A DNA stretch of 49,061 bases from Bacilli bacterium (GTDB lineage Bacteria > Bacillota_I > Bacilli_A > RF39 > UBA660): contig JAFRIS010000036.1 of NCBI GenBank assembly GCA_017432665.1, positions 1 to 49,061 of the forward strand, read 5' to 3'. The position numbers were made by a program, and so were the translations under genes. The notes beneath the pieces were generated by a model. The model saw only the letters and a program-made list of their open reading frames with translations. It was not told the origin of the DNA and did not search any database. Each line of letters opens with the position of its first letter. Position 1 is the first letter of the stretch. Below, in pieces: positions 1 through 11,097 of this stretch.

Positions 1-1
1 T

Positions 2-1021
2 GCTAAGAGATTATTTCCTAACTTCTCATTCTTAGATTCTACTTTCAATAAACAATTCTATGTTAAAGGAGATTACAATACTGAAGTTGGATACATGGGA
101 TGTAGAACAAGAGTTCTTGCTAATGTATGTGGACCAAGTGTTACTCCAGGAAGAGGTAATTTAAGCTTTACTTCTATCAATTTACCAAGAATTGGTATTA
201 AGCATGGTATCGCTTTAGGAGAAAGAAAGAAAGCTGATATGAAAGGTTTCTATGAGGAATTAGATGAAGTAATGGAATTAGCAAAAGGACAATTACTTCA
301 AAGATTTGAATGTCAATGTTCTAAATCAAAAGCTAACTTTAAATTCCTATTAGGAAGCCATGTGTGGTTAAATAGTGAGAAATTAGATGATGGACATTCT
401 AAGATTAGAACTGTATTAAAACATGGAACATTATCTATTGGATTTATAGGTTTAGCTGAAACACTAAAAGCATTAATTGGAGAACATCATGGAGAAAGTG
501 AAAAAGCTCAAAAACTAGGCCTTGAAATAGTTAAACATATGAGAGAGAAATGTGATGAATTTACTAAAGAATATAACTTAAACTTCACTTGTCTTGCTAC
601 ACCAGCTGAAGGATTAAGTGGTAGATTTGTTGGAATAGATACTTCTATTTATGGAAAATTAAAAGGAATTACTGATAGAGATTATTATACTAATTCATTC
701 CATGTACCAGTTTATTATAAAACTTCAGTTAAACATAAAATGGAAGTTGAAGGACCTTATCATAACCTAACTAATGCTGGACATATTTCTTATGTTGAGT
801 TAGATGGTGATACTGTTAATAATGTTGATGCATTTGAGCAAGTAGTTCGTATAATGCACGATAATAATATTGGATATGGAGCAATAAACCATCCAGTTGA
901 TAGAGATCCGGTATGTGGTTATGTAGGTGTTATTAAGGATGTATGTCCTAGATGTGGACGTCGTGAAGGTGAAGGCGTAGACATGCAAAAAGTTAATTGT
1001 TACGACTGTTGTGGTCGATAA
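2..1021 (+). CDS. nrdD: Anaerobic (class III) ribonucleoside-triphosphate reductase, large part, 5'-truncated by window edge
   Basis: The reading frame is open from base 2, so the gene starts outside the window; 339 residues are visible. The product reduces ribonucleotides to deoxyribonucleotides in the cytoplasm without oxygen, using a glycyl radical made by NrdG. Seen here: the GCRTRV motif near base 98, whose Cys is the likely thiyl-radical residue, and at the C-terminus two Cys pairs (CPRC and CYDC) that form the family's zinc site. In the usual enzyme the glycyl-radical loop follows that zinc site in the same chain. Here the frame ends with TAA at 1019-1021, directly after CYDCCGR, and the loop lies in the next ORF. 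That ORF is in the same frame, seven codons after the stop. Family assignment is firm; the split is discussed separately. Confidence 0.93.
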   Translation, partial: AKRLFPNFSFLDSTFNKQFYVKGDYNTEVGYMGCRTRVLANVCGPSVTPGRGNLSFTSINLPRIGIKHGIALGERKKADMKGFYEELDEVMELAKGQLLQRFECQCSKSKANFKFLLGSHVWLNSEKLDDGHSKIRTVLKHGTLSIGFIGLAETLKALIGEHHGESEKAQKLGLEIVKHMREKCDEFTKEYNLNFTCLATPAEGLSGRFVGIDTSIYGKLKGITDRDYYTNSFHVPVYYKTSVKHKMEVEGPYHNLTNAGHISYVELDGDTVNNVDAFEQVVRIMHDNNIGYGAINHPVDRDPVCGYVGVIKDVCPRCGRREGEGVDMQKVNCYDCCGR

Positions 1022-1042
1022 GAAAAAAAGGAGGAAATAAAA

Positions 1043-1192
1043 ATGGAAAATAAAAAAGTTAAAACAGTTGGTGAAGGAGTAGGATTCGACAGAATCAGAA
1101 GAATCACTGGATACTTAGTTGGAACTCTTGATAGATTTAACAATGCTAAGAAAGCAGAAGTTAATGATAGAGTAACTCATGGAACAAAGTAA
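1043..1192 (+). CDS. Free-standing glycyl-radical segment of class III ribonucleotide reductase (49 aa)
   Basis: This small ORF encodes the part missing from the preceding nrdD frame: an RRITGYLVGT motif followed by DRFNNAKKAE and DRVTH, the pattern of the class III NrdD C-terminus. By alignment with RVCGYL-type motifs, the radical Gly is residue 23. An AAGGAGG box 8 bases before the ATG gives it an excellent ribosome binding site of its own, which argues for separate translation rather than a chance nonsense mutation. It lies 21 bases after the nrdD stop and its end overlaps the nrdG start by 14 bases, so the three are co-transcribed. The expected role is to dock onto the NrdD core and carry the radical, much as YfiD/GrcA supplies a spare glycyl-radical domain to pyruvate formate-lyase. 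A sequencing error or pseudogenisation remains the alternative. Confidence 0.85.
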   Translation: MENKKVKTVGEGVGFDRIRRITGYLVGTLDRFNNAKKAEVNDRVTHGTK

Positions 1193-1748
1193 AGAATATA
1201 TTAGATTAGCTGCCGATTTACAAAGTGATAGTATTGTAGATGGACCAGGGCTTAGAACTGTTATTTGGACACAAGGCTGTGCTCATCATTGCAAAGGCTG
1301 TCAGAATGAACAAACATGGGATTTTAATGGAGGAGGACTTGTTCCTATTCCTATGGTATTAGAAGCTATTGATGAATTAGAATGTCAAACAGGTATAACT
1401 TTTAGTGGAGGAGATCCAATGTTTCAACCAGAAGCTTGCAATGAAATAGCCAAATATTGTAAAAGTAAAGGTTATAATATTTGGGTTTATACTGGTTATA
1501 CTTTTGAAGAACTAATGAAGTTAGCTAAGAAAAATCCTGTTTATTTAGAATTTTTATCTAACACAGATGTATTAGTTGATGGAAGATTTATTCTAGAAGA
1601 AAGAGATTTAAGTCTATTATTTAGAGGTTCTAGAAATCAAAGATTAATTGATATACCTAAGACTTTAGAGTCAGGAAAAGTTGTATTGTTAGATGAATAT
1701 GAATATAATGAAGAGAAATCTTTTGAGAGAGTACCAATGTTTGTTTAA
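1179..1748 (+). CDS. nrdG: Anaerobic ribonucleotide reductase activating protein (radical SAM)
   Basis: A radical S-adenosylmethionine enzyme that installs the glycyl radical on NrdD. The CxxxCxxC motif for the 4Fe-4S cluster is visible as CAHHCKGC (Cys 34, 38, 41). It is followed by the family-typical QNEQTWDF and a TFSGGDP stretch that contacts SAM. The length of 189 residues is normal for NrdG. The ATG at 1179 lies inside the end of the glycyl-radical ORF (14-base overlap) and has only a weak ribosome binding site, so translation is probably coupled. The immediate linkage supports the assignment of both upstream pieces as working parts of one reductase. A strong hairpin terminator follows directly. 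Confidence 0.95.
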   Translation: MEQSKEYIRLAADLQSDSIVDGPGLRTVIWTQGCAHHCKGCQNEQTWDFNGGGLVPIPMVLEAIDELECQTGITFSGGDPMFQPEACNEIAKYCKSKGYNIWVYTGYTFEELMKLAKKNPVYLEFLSNTDVLVDGRFILEERDLSLLFRGSRNQRLIDIPKTLESGKVVLLDEYEYNEEKSFERVPMFV

Positions 1749-1773
1749 AGACTACTTAAAGTAGTCTTTTTTT
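1747..1773 (+). terminator. Rho-independent terminator after nrdG
   Basis: A nine-base-pair stem (AAAGACTAC / GTAGTCTTT) with a five-base loop is followed by a run of T. It overlaps the nrdG stop codon and closes the nrd operon. Confidence 0.9.
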
Positions 1774-1891
1774 GTATATGAAAAATACACAAAAAGGTTA
1801 TCTTTAATCTGTAAATGTGATATGATATAAGAGAAAGGAGAGAATTCCCAAAACAAATATTTGATAAATTCTATATTATCGCTGAAAATAC

Positions 1892-1920
1892 TTGAAATTT
1901 GTAGACAAAAGTGTTATAAT
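1892..1920 (+). promoter_or_regulatory. Promoter of the adhesin-sortase operon
   Basis: TTGAAA at 1892-1897 and TATAAT at 1915-1920 are separated by exactly 17 bases. The predicted transcript begins about 25 bases before the ATG at 1951, leaving room for the GAGGGGG ribosome binding site. The 118 bases between the nrdG terminator and this promoter show only a weaker -10-like element near 1819 and no gene. Confidence 0.8.
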
Positions 1921-1950
1921 ATAGCCAATTTATTGAGGGGGAAATATTTT

Positions 1951-3498
1951 ATGAAAACAAAAGTTAAAAAAATATTAACAGCAATGATTGTTTTGGTGTT
2001 AACATTAACATCAATCACAAGTGTTAGTGCCGTTGCTAATAGTATCCAATTAGGAAAGGCTACTAAAACAAATGCTTACATTGCAGGAGTAAGCTTTAAC
2101 CACAAGAGAACAACTGATGGAAAAGATTTATACTGTTTATCTAGACATAAAAATTTAGCTCAAAATATTAAAGCTAATCTAGTTAGTAACAGTAAATATG
2201 TTGATGGAGGAGTAACTTACATCTTAATGAATGGTTATCCTAATAAGTCTATTACTGGGGATAATGCAAAAGACTACTATATAACTCAAACTGCTGTATG
2301 GTGGTACCTAGATAAGGCTAAAGGACATTCAAATTTAGACTCTAGCTTTAAACAAAATGGTTCAGATAAATATGGACTAAGAAAATATGTTAAGAGTTTA
2401 ATGGAAGAAGGATACAAACATAGAAATGATAGTAAAACAATTTCTGTAAAAACAAATTTTGCAGTAACTGCTACTGATACTTCTATGGCATTAAGTGATT
2501 CATACTATATATCTAATGATATTAAAATATCATCTAGTATGACAGATGCTAAAACTGTTACATTAACTGGAGCACCTGCTGATACAAGAATTATTAAAGC
2601 AGATGGAACAGAAATGAATTATACAGGAGCATTTAATATGGGTAATGGAACATTTAAAGTAAAAGTTCCAGCTAGTTCATTAGAAGATACTACTACACAA
2701 TCAATTAAGATTAGTGTATCAGGAGTTGAATCTACTGAATATACTTCTAATGATTATCAACCAACTGATAGTAAAATGCAAAATGTAGCATTATTTGAAT
2801 CTAGTACTAAGAAAGGTACTAAAGAAGTAACATTACAAATTTCATCTACTAAAGTATCAATCTTAAAAGTAGATGCTAAAACTGAGCAACCATTAGCAGG
2901 AGCAGTTTTAGTATTAAAAGATTCAAAAGGAACTGTTCTTGCTGAATGGACATCTACAGTAAATGAACATATTATTAGAAACTTACCACTTGGTAATTAT
3001 CTAATTGAAGAAAAAAGTGCACCAGCTGGATATAGAATAGCTGAATATTCTGTACCATTCACTATCAGTGATATGGACAGAAATGTACAAATTAAATTCA
3101 AAAATACAGCTCAAAAAGCAGTTGTTAATATTGTTAAGGTTGATCAAGAAACTAATCAACCGCTAGCAGGAGCAGAATTAATAGTTAGAGATTCTGCAGG
3201 AACTCAAATTGCTAGATTCTTTACAACTACTGAAGCATATGTTTTAACTGATTTAGAAAATGGAACATATACAGTAGAAGAAGCTAGTGCACCTGCTGGA
3301 TATATTAAAAGTAGTGAAAAGATTACATTTACAATTGATGATGATCATTTATCTCATCAAGTAATATTTGTAAATGCTAAAGAAGTAATTGTACCTGATA
3401 CAGCTTCTATACCTTCTGGAATAATGATTATGATTGGAGTAATCACTATATTATCTGGAATTTACTACGTAAGTGGAAATGCAAGAAAAGTTAAATAA
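1951..3498 (+). CDS. Surface adhesin with thioester domain, two CnaB-like domains and sortase signal
   Basis: A secreted, wall-anchored protein of 515 residues. A signal peptide (about residues 1-27, ending SVSA) is followed by a thioester-type domain: Cys62 in DLYCLS and Gln113 in ITQTAVWWY match the Cys-Gln pair that forms an internal thioester in Gram-positive adhesins. Two SpaA/CnaB-like modules follow (about 301-390 and 391-478), each with the KVD, EE and APAGY landmarks. The C-terminus has a noncanonical sorting motif, VPDTA (481-485), then a membrane segment and a basic tail (RKVK). The start is set at ATG 1951 because of the GAGGGGG box and the signal peptide; a longer in-frame extension to TTG 1861 would run through the promoter. 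The sortase gene overlaps its 3' end. The expected role is covalent attachment to host or neighbouring surfaces; the ligand is unknown. Confidence 0.88.
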   Translation: MKTKVKKILTAMIVLVLTLTSITSVSAVANSIQLGKATKTNAYIAGVSFNHKRTTDGKDLYCLSRHKNLAQNIKANLVSNSKYVDGGVTYILMNGYPNKSITGDNAKDYYITQTAVWWYLDKAKGHSNLDSSFKQNGSDKYGLRKYVKSLMEEGYKHRNDSKTISVKTNFAVTATDTSMALSDSYYISNDIKISSSMTDAKTVTLTGAPADTRIIKADGTEMNYTGAFNMGNGTFKVKVPASSLEDTTTQSIKISVSGVESTEYTSNDYQPTDSKMQNVALFESSTKKGTKEVTLQISSTKVSILKVDAKTEQPLAGAVLVLKDSKGTVLAEWTSTVNEHIIRNLPLGNYLIEEKSAPAGYRIAEYSVPFTISDMDRNVQIKFKNTAQKAVVNIVKVDQETNQPLAGAELIVRDSAGTQIARFFTTTEAYVLTDLENGTYTVEEASAPAGYIKSSEKITFTIDDDHLSHQVIFVNAKEVIVPDTASIPSGIMIMIGVITILSGIYYVSGNARKVK

Positions 3499-4129
3499 TA
3501 CTGAAAAGAAAAGAATATCTCCCTATGTAACAGCCTTTATAGGCGCTACTATTACATTGATTGGAGGATTCTTTCTTTCGTATAACTATGTACAAGCAAA
3601 AAAAATAATTGCTTATGATTATATGGCTAATGCCTTCTATAATGGTGAAGAAGTAATTAATATTACTGAAGAAGAAAAAACAAAGAAACCCGTAGAAGAG
3701 ACTAAATTACCAGAAGAAGTTACTAATGAATACATTGGTTATTTAATCATACCAAAGATAAATTTAACGAAAGGATTTTTGGATGTTCGTTCAACCGAAA
3801 ATGATGTTGAAAAGAATATCTTAGTAGTAGAAGGTTCTAATTATCCAGATACTGACAGAGGTAATTTAATCTTAGCAGGACATTCTGGTACCGGTTGGAA
3901 AGCATTCTTTAATGAATTATACCAACTACAGGTGAATGATACTGCATATGTTACATATAAAGGAAAAAAATATGTTTATAGAATAACTAATATTTATAAA
4001 CAACCAAAGACTGGTAAATTAGCAATATATAGAAATTATGATAAGAATACATTAACATTAATTACATGTACAAATAATGATTCTTTAACTCAAACTATTT
4101 ATATTGCTGAATTAGTAAGTGTTGAATAA
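3473..4129 (+). CDS. Sortase, probably dedicated to the upstream adhesin
   Basis: A membrane-anchored transpeptidase that cleaves sorting signals and links proteins to the wall. The N-terminal membrane segment (about residues 17-38) precedes the sortase core with IPKINL, the catalytic His in LAGHS (His137) and the catalytic Cys in LITCTNND (Cys199). The Arg normally found about 8-12 residues after the Cys is not visible: the equivalent place reads LTQTIYIAEL, with Gln207. The gene begins inside the end of the adhesin gene (GTG 3473, with ATG 3479 as an equally possible start), so the pair is translationally coupled and probably works as enzyme and substrate. The VPDTA signal upstream loosely resembles the LPNTA used by class D sortases, but the class is not certain. 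Confidence 0.9.
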   Translation: MEMQEKLNNTEKKRISPYVTAFIGATITLIGGFFLSYNYVQAKKIIAYDYMANAFYNGEEVINITEEEKTKKPVEETKLPEEVTNEYIGYLIIPKINLTKGFLDVRSTENDVEKNILVVEGSNYPDTDRGNLILAGHSGTGWKAFFNELYQLQVNDTAYVTYKGKKYVYRITNIYKQPKTGKLAIYRNYDKNTLTLITCTNNDSLTQTIYIAELVSVE

Positions 4130-4155
4130 AAATTAAAAAAAGGGGGGGTGAAGAT

Positions 4156-5010
4156 ATGAGTAAATTATCATTTTTTGATAAATTAAGAATATTATTAGAT
4201 GTTTCTATAAGTTCATCATTATATTTGATTGTCTTAATCTTATTACTAGTAGTGGGATATATATTTCTAACTACAACTAAGAAGACAGCTAAAAGAAATA
4301 AAATTATTTATTTACTTATCTCTATCTTCATCATAGCCTTATTAATAGTTACATACCATGGATCTTTAAGTAAGATGTTTGATTATATGATGAATAACTT
4401 TTTCATCGCACTTTACTTTCCTAATTTAGCTATTTATTTAGCAGCTATTATAATTACTAATATTATTGTATGGATAAGTATCTTTAGTTTTAAAACAGAT
4501 AAACTTGTTAAGAGATTAAATATAGCAATCTATATAATTATGAATTATTTATTAGCTTTAATATTAAGTGTCATAAATACTAATAAATTAGATATCTTTA
4601 ATCAAGAAGCAATCTATGGAAATAAAAAAGTAACAGCTTTAATAGAATTATCAAGTGGTATCTTTATTGCTTGGATTATCTTTTTAATTCTATATAAAAT
4701 TATTTTGATTTATCTGAAGAAAGATTATAAACCTAGAGTTAAGAAAGTAATAGTTAAAAAACCAGTAAAGAAATTACCTGTTAATTTTGAACCTAAACAA
4801 ATGCCAGATTATTTATATGGTAATGTTCCAAAGAAACAGGTAGAAGAAATAATTATTACTCAAGAAAAAGAGGTTAAAGAAGATATCTTTACTAAAGATG
4901 ATTATTTGTTATTATCTAAATTACTTAGTCAACAAAAAGAGAAAATCAGACAAGAAAAAGAACAAAGTAAAATAGAGGAATTACAAGCAATGTATAGAAG
5001 CGTTAAATAA
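4156..5010 (+). CDS. Polytopic membrane protein of unknown function with charged C-terminal tail
   Basis: A 284-residue protein with about five hydrophobic membrane segments in the first 190 residues. A Lys-rich cytoplasmic tail follows, whose last 50 residues are rich in Lys, Glu and Gln and could form a coiled coil. I do not recognise a family. A strong GGGGGGG-type ribosome binding site precedes ATG 4156. It lies 26 bases after the sortase gene with no terminator between, so it is probably the third gene of the adhesin-sortase operon. A role in surface assembly is only a guess from position. Confidence 0.75.
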   Translation: MSKLSFFDKLRILLDVSISSSLYLIVLILLLVVGYIFLTTTKKTAKRNKIIYLLISIFIIALLIVTYHGSLSKMFDYMMNNFFIALYFPNLAIYLAAIIITNIIVWISIFSFKTDKLVKRLNIAIYIIMNYLLALILSVINTNKLDIFNQEAIYGNKKVTALIELSSGIFIAWIIFLILYKIILIYLKKDYKPRVKKVIVKKPVKKLPVNFEPKQMPDYLYGNVPKKQVEEIIITQEKEVKEDIFTKDDYLLLSKLLSQQKEKIRQEKEQSKIEELQAMYRSVK

Positions 5011-5019
5011 CGCTTTTTT
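4999..5019 (+). terminator. Terminator of the adhesin-sortase operon
   Basis: The AGCGTT / AACGCT stem with a four-base loop overlaps the stop codon at 5008-5010 and leads into a T run. Confidence 0.8.
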
Positions 5020-5021
5020 AT

Positions 5022-5050
5022 TTGTTTTAAAAGTATAATTACGGTATAAT
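5022..5050 (+). promoter_or_regulatory. Promoter of pcrA
   Basis: TTGTTT at 5022-5027 and TATAAT at 5045-5050, spaced by 17 bases, lie just after the preceding terminator and 23 bases before the pcrA start. Confidence 0.7.
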
Positions 5051-5073
5051 AAATTACTGAGGATGTTGGTAAG

Positions 5074-7170
5074 ATGGATTTAAAAGAACTTAATGATAAA
5101 CAAAAAGAAGCAGTCTTATATAATGATGGACCTCTATTAATAATAGCAGGAGCAGGAGCAGGAAAAACAAAGACTTTAACAGCTAAGATAGCTTATTTAA
5201 TAGATGAACTAGGAGTAAGTCCTTATAGTATTCTAGCTATTACTTTTACTAATAAAGCAGCAAAAGAAATGAAAGATAGAGTTTATGCTCAAGTAGGAGA
5301 TATAGCTAAAAAGATGATTGTTTCTACTTTTCATAGTTTTGGATTAAGAATACTAAGAGATAATTGTAATATTTTAGGTTATGATCGAAACTTTGTAATT
5401 ATGGATAGTGATGATTCTCTAACAGTAGTTAAAAAGATTATTAGAGATATGGGTTATGATCCTAAGATTTATAATCCTAAAGCTATTAGAAATAAAATAA
5501 GTAGTTGTAAAAATGAAATGACTAGTCCAAATATGTATGAAAAATATGCTGTAAGTGAATATGAAAAGATAGTTTGCGAAGTATATCGTAAATATGAAGA
5601 CAAGTTATTTAAAAATAATTCAGTAGACTTTGATGATTTATTATTATTACCAATTAAGTTATTTAAAAACCATCCAGAAATATTAGAAAGATATCAAGAT
5701 TATTATCAATATATATTAGTAGATGAGTATCAAGATACTAATGAAGCTCAATACATTTTAACTAAAATGTTAAGTGCTAAAAACAGAATGTTAACTTGCG
5801 TAGGAGATGATTCTCAAAGTATTTATAGTTTTAGAGGGGCTAATTATAAGAATATTTTAAATTTTGAAAAAGATTATAAAGATGCTAAAACTATTCTTTT
5901 GGAACAAAATTATCGTTCAACTAGTACTATTTTAGATGCTGCTAATGATGTTATTAAAAATAATAAACAAAGAAAAGATAAAAAATTATGGACAGCTAGA
6001 GGAGTAGGAGAAAAGATTAAGTATTATCGTTCTTATAATGAGCGGGATGAAGCGCAGTATGTAATAAGAAAGATAAAAGAATTATTAAATAGAGGTACTG
6101 CATATAAAGATATCGCAGTTCTTTATAGAACTAATGCCCAATCACGTGTTATGGAAGAAGAAATGTTAAAAGAGAATTTACCATATCGTGTTGTAGGCAG
6201 TTTCTATTTCTATTCAAGAAAAGAAATTAAAGACTTAATTGCTTATCTTCGTTTGATTCATAATTCTAAAGATAATGTTTCGCTACTTAGAGTAATTAAT
6301 GTTCCTAAGAGAGGTATTGGGTTAAAAACTATTGAGAATTTAACTACTAAAGCAGATTCTGAAAATACTAGTATTTATGAAGCAATAGATAGTGGTAAAG
6401 AATTAGCTTTTAAAGAAATGATGGAAAAACTAAAAGAAATAGCTAATGAATTAACTCTTACTGAATTAATAGATAAAGTATTAGATGCTACTGGTATGAA
6501 AGAAGATTTAGAGAGTGAAAAAACACTTGAAGCAGAAGTTAGATTAGAGAACTTAGAAGAATTTAAATCTATTACTAAGTCATTTGAAGAAAGAGAAGGA
6601 TTAATATCTTTAGAAGACTTTTTACTTGAAATTAGTTTAATTAGTGATGTAGAAGATTATAATGATGATCCTAATCGTATTAGTTTAATGACTATTCATT
6701 CAGTTAAAGGACTAGAGTTTGATCATGTATTTGTAATAGGTTTAGAAGAAGGGTTATTTCCACATATGAATTCATTAATGGAAAATGCTGATATTGAGGA
6801 AGAAAGAAGATTGATGTATGTAGCTATAACGCGTGCTAAAGATGATTTGCACTTAGTTAATGCTCGTAGAAGAACTTTATTTGGTAAAGAACAAATTAAT
6901 CCAGTTAGTAGGTTTATTAATGAAATAAATACTAGTTTAATTGAATCTAATGTTAAAGATGAACCTAAACAAGTAGAAGAAAAAATTGAAATGGATGATA
7001 TGTTTAGAGAAGAAGATGTTGATTACCAAGTAGGGGATTATGTTTATCATGAAACTTTTGGTGCTGGTAAAGTAGTAGAAGTTACTAATACATTAGTAAG
7101 TGTTGCTTTTAAGCATCCCCATGGTATTAAAAAGTTAATGAAAAATCATAAGAAACTATCAAAAGTATAG
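5074..7170 (+). CDS. pcrA: ATP-dependent DNA helicase PcrA/UvrD (superfamily 1)
   Basis: A 3'-5' DNA helicase used in repair, plasmid replication and removal of RecA filaments. All SF1 motifs can be read in order: Q motif LNDKQKEAV, Walker A GAGAGKTKT (about residue 26), motif Ia TFTNKAAKEM, Walker B LVDEYQDTN, motif III VGDDSQSIYSFRGA, motif IV LEQNYRST, motif V TIHSVKGLEF and motif VI LMYVAITRAKDDL. The C-terminus has the family's Tudor-like region (VGDYVYHETFGAGKV). At 698 residues it is of usual size. Its position two genes before ligA and ahead of gatCAB matches the Bacillus gene order, which favours PcrA over RecB-type relatives. Confidence 0.96.
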   Translation: MDLKELNDKQKEAVLYNDGPLLIIAGAGAGKTKTLTAKIAYLIDELGVSPYSILAITFTNKAAKEMKDRVYAQVGDIAKKMIVSTFHSFGLRILRDNCNILGYDRNFVIMDSDDSLTVVKKIIRDMGYDPKIYNPKAIRNKISSCKNEMTSPNMYEKYAVSEYEKIVCEVYRKYEDKLFKNNSVDFDDLLLLPIKLFKNHPEILERYQDYYQYILVDEYQDTNEAQYILTKMLSAKNRMLTCVGDDSQSIYSFRGANYKNILNFEKDYKDAKTILLEQNYRSTSTILDAANDVIKNNKQRKDKKLWTARGVGEKIKYYRSYNERDEAQYVIRKIKELLNRGTAYKDIAVLYRTNAQSRVMEEEMLKENLPYRVVGSFYFYSRKEIKDLIAYLRLIHNSKDNVSLLRVINVPKRGIGLKTIENLTTKADSENTSIYEAIDSGKELAFKEMMEKLKEIANELTLTELIDKVLDATGMKEDLESEKTLEAEVRLENLEEFKSITKSFEEREGLISLEDFLLEISLISDVEDYNDDPNRISLMTIHSVKGLEFDHVFVIGLEEGLFPHMNSLMENADIEEERRLMYVAITRAKDDLHLVNARRRTLFGKEQINPVSRFINEINTSLIESNVKDEPKQVEEKIEMDDMFREEDVDYQVGDYVYHETFGAGKVVEVTNTLVSVAFKHPHGIKKLMKNHKKLSKV

Positions 7171-7180
7171 TTTCTTTTTT
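7150..7180 (+). terminator. Terminator after pcrA
   Basis: A ten-base-pair stem (AAGAAACTAT / ATAGTTTCTT) with a seven-base loop and a T run. The left arm and part of the right arm lie within the last codons of pcrA. Confidence 0.85.
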
Positions 7181-7194
7181 ATTTAGAGAAAGTA

Positions 7195-7203
7195 TGATAT
7201 AAT
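7195..7203 (+). promoter_or_regulatory. Extended -10 promoter of the nucleotidyltransferase gene
   Basis: TGATATAAT is an extended -10 element; no good -35 box is seen at the expected distance. It lies 38 bases before the ATG at 7242. Confidence 0.6.
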
Positions 7204-7241
7204 GTGCTTACAAATAACTTAAATATCAGAGGAGGAATATA

Positions 7242-10209
<2,968 letters not shown>

Positions 10210-10212
10210 AAC

Positions 10213-10241
10213 TTTACAAAATAATGAAAATGTGTTATAAT
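10213..10241 (+). promoter_or_regulatory. Promoter of the membrane protein gene after ligA
   Basis: TTTACA at 10213-10218 and TATAAT at 10236-10241 with a 17-base spacer, immediately after the ligA stop. It shows that the next gene starts at ATG 10275, not at the upstream in-frame ATG 10224, which lies inside the promoter. Confidence 0.8.
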
Positions 10242-10274
10242 ATAGCGCATGAAAAGGGGATAAGAGGTGTTAAT

Positions 10275-11018
10275 ATGAAATATGCAAAAAGAGAACATAA
10301 AAAAATAGATGAAGCTATTGACTTTTCTGCAGAAGAAAAAGAAAAAGAAATAGTAGAATCATTCGAAGATAAGATGGATGATGCTATTGAAAATGCTATT
10401 AATGATGCTGTTGATGAAGTATATGACAGAGAGAGAAATATTAGAAGAGGAAAAATAATAATCAATATTATTTTCTCTATTATAGTACTTTTAATCATTA
10501 TGGTAGCTACAGATATAATCTGTGTATCTAGATTTGATAAAGGACCATTCTTTGCTATACCAACTCGTACTTATAAAGACGGTGGTACTAAGGAATACTA
10601 TGGTTTAGGTTATAAAGTAATCAAATATAATCAAATACAAGGTAGAAGAGATAAAGTAATAGGTAAATGGTCATTAAAATATAATGTAAATCCAGTTACT
10701 ATTCAAGATGTAGATATGGCTATTAATTTTAATGATAATCCTATTAAAACTTATGATGAATATTATAAGAAATTTGTAAGAATTATATCTACAATGAAAA
10801 AAGTAGATAAGAAAAATCACAGTATAACTATTGGATACAGTGATGAAGGTGGAAAATATTCTTTAGATATTAAATGTGACATTGTACCAGATCAAACAGA
10901 AATAGATTTTAAAGAAGGTAAAGAAATCACAATTATCGGTACAATGACAGATTTTAAACCAAGAACTGATAAAACACCAAATACTATCTACATATCAAAC
11001 TGTTTTGCAGAACAATAA
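10275..11018 (+). CDS. Single-pass membrane protein of unknown function
   Basis: A 247-residue protein. The first 55 residues are acidic and Lys/Glu-rich, probably helical and cytoplasmic. One membrane segment follows (about 57-80), then an extracytoplasmic domain with IPTRTYKDGGT, YYGLGYKVIKYN and a C-terminal beta-rich part ending YISNCF. That last part resembles small OB-like modules of conserved Bacillota membrane proteins, but I cannot name the family with certainty. ATG 10275 has an AAGAGGTG ribosome binding site. It takes the place held by the CamS/YerH lipoprotein between ligA and gatCAB in Bacillus, but no lipobox is present and no similarity to CamS is apparent. Confidence 0.75.
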   Translation: MKYAKREHKKIDEAIDFSAEEKEKEIVESFEDKMDDAIENAINDAVDEVYDRERNIRRGKIIINIIFSIIVLLIIMVATDIICVSRFDKGPFFAIPTRTYKDGGTKEYYGLGYKVIKYNQIQGRRDKVIGKWSLKYNVNPVTIQDVDMAINFNDNPIKTYDEYYKKFVRIISTMKKVDKKNHSITIGYSDEGGKYSLDIKCDIVPDQTEIDFKEGKEITIIGTMTDFKPRTDKTPNTIYISNCFAEQ

Positions 11019-11042
11019 GAGCTAAAAAGCTCTTCTTTTTTT
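11017..11042 (+). terminator. Terminator before gatC
   Basis: AAGAGCT / AGCTCTT stem with a four-base loop, followed by C and seven T. Confidence 0.88.
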
Positions 11043-11061
11043 GTTATAAAGTATGTATTTA

Positions 11062-11070
11062 TGATATAAT
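11062..11070 (+). promoter_or_regulatory. Extended -10 promoter of gatCAB
   Basis: TGATATAAT ends 27 bases before the gatC ATG and follows the preceding terminator; the -35 region is weak. Confidence 0.6.
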
Positions 11071-11097
11071 AAATACAGCAAAAAGGGAGGCCTTGAT

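Noticed and set aside
1019-1043. Stop codon inside nrdD as a simple sequencing error or readthrough site
   Set aside because: The seven codons after the stop contain an ideal ribosome binding site leading to an ATG, which a random point error would not create. Kept as an alternative to be tested with reads.
1774-1891. Riboswitch or small RNA in the gap before the adhesin promoter
   Set aside because: No conserved riboswitch core, stable hairpin or terminator is visible; only a weak -10-like element and a purine-rich stretch.
1861-1950. Longer N-terminus of the adhesin starting at TTG 1861
   Set aside because: The stretch contains a full promoter and no suitable ribosome binding site; the signal peptide begins at ATG 1951.
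10224-10274. Longer N-terminus of the membrane protein after ligA
   Set aside because: The extension overlaps the TTTACA/TATAAT promoter; ATG 10275 has the ribosome binding site.
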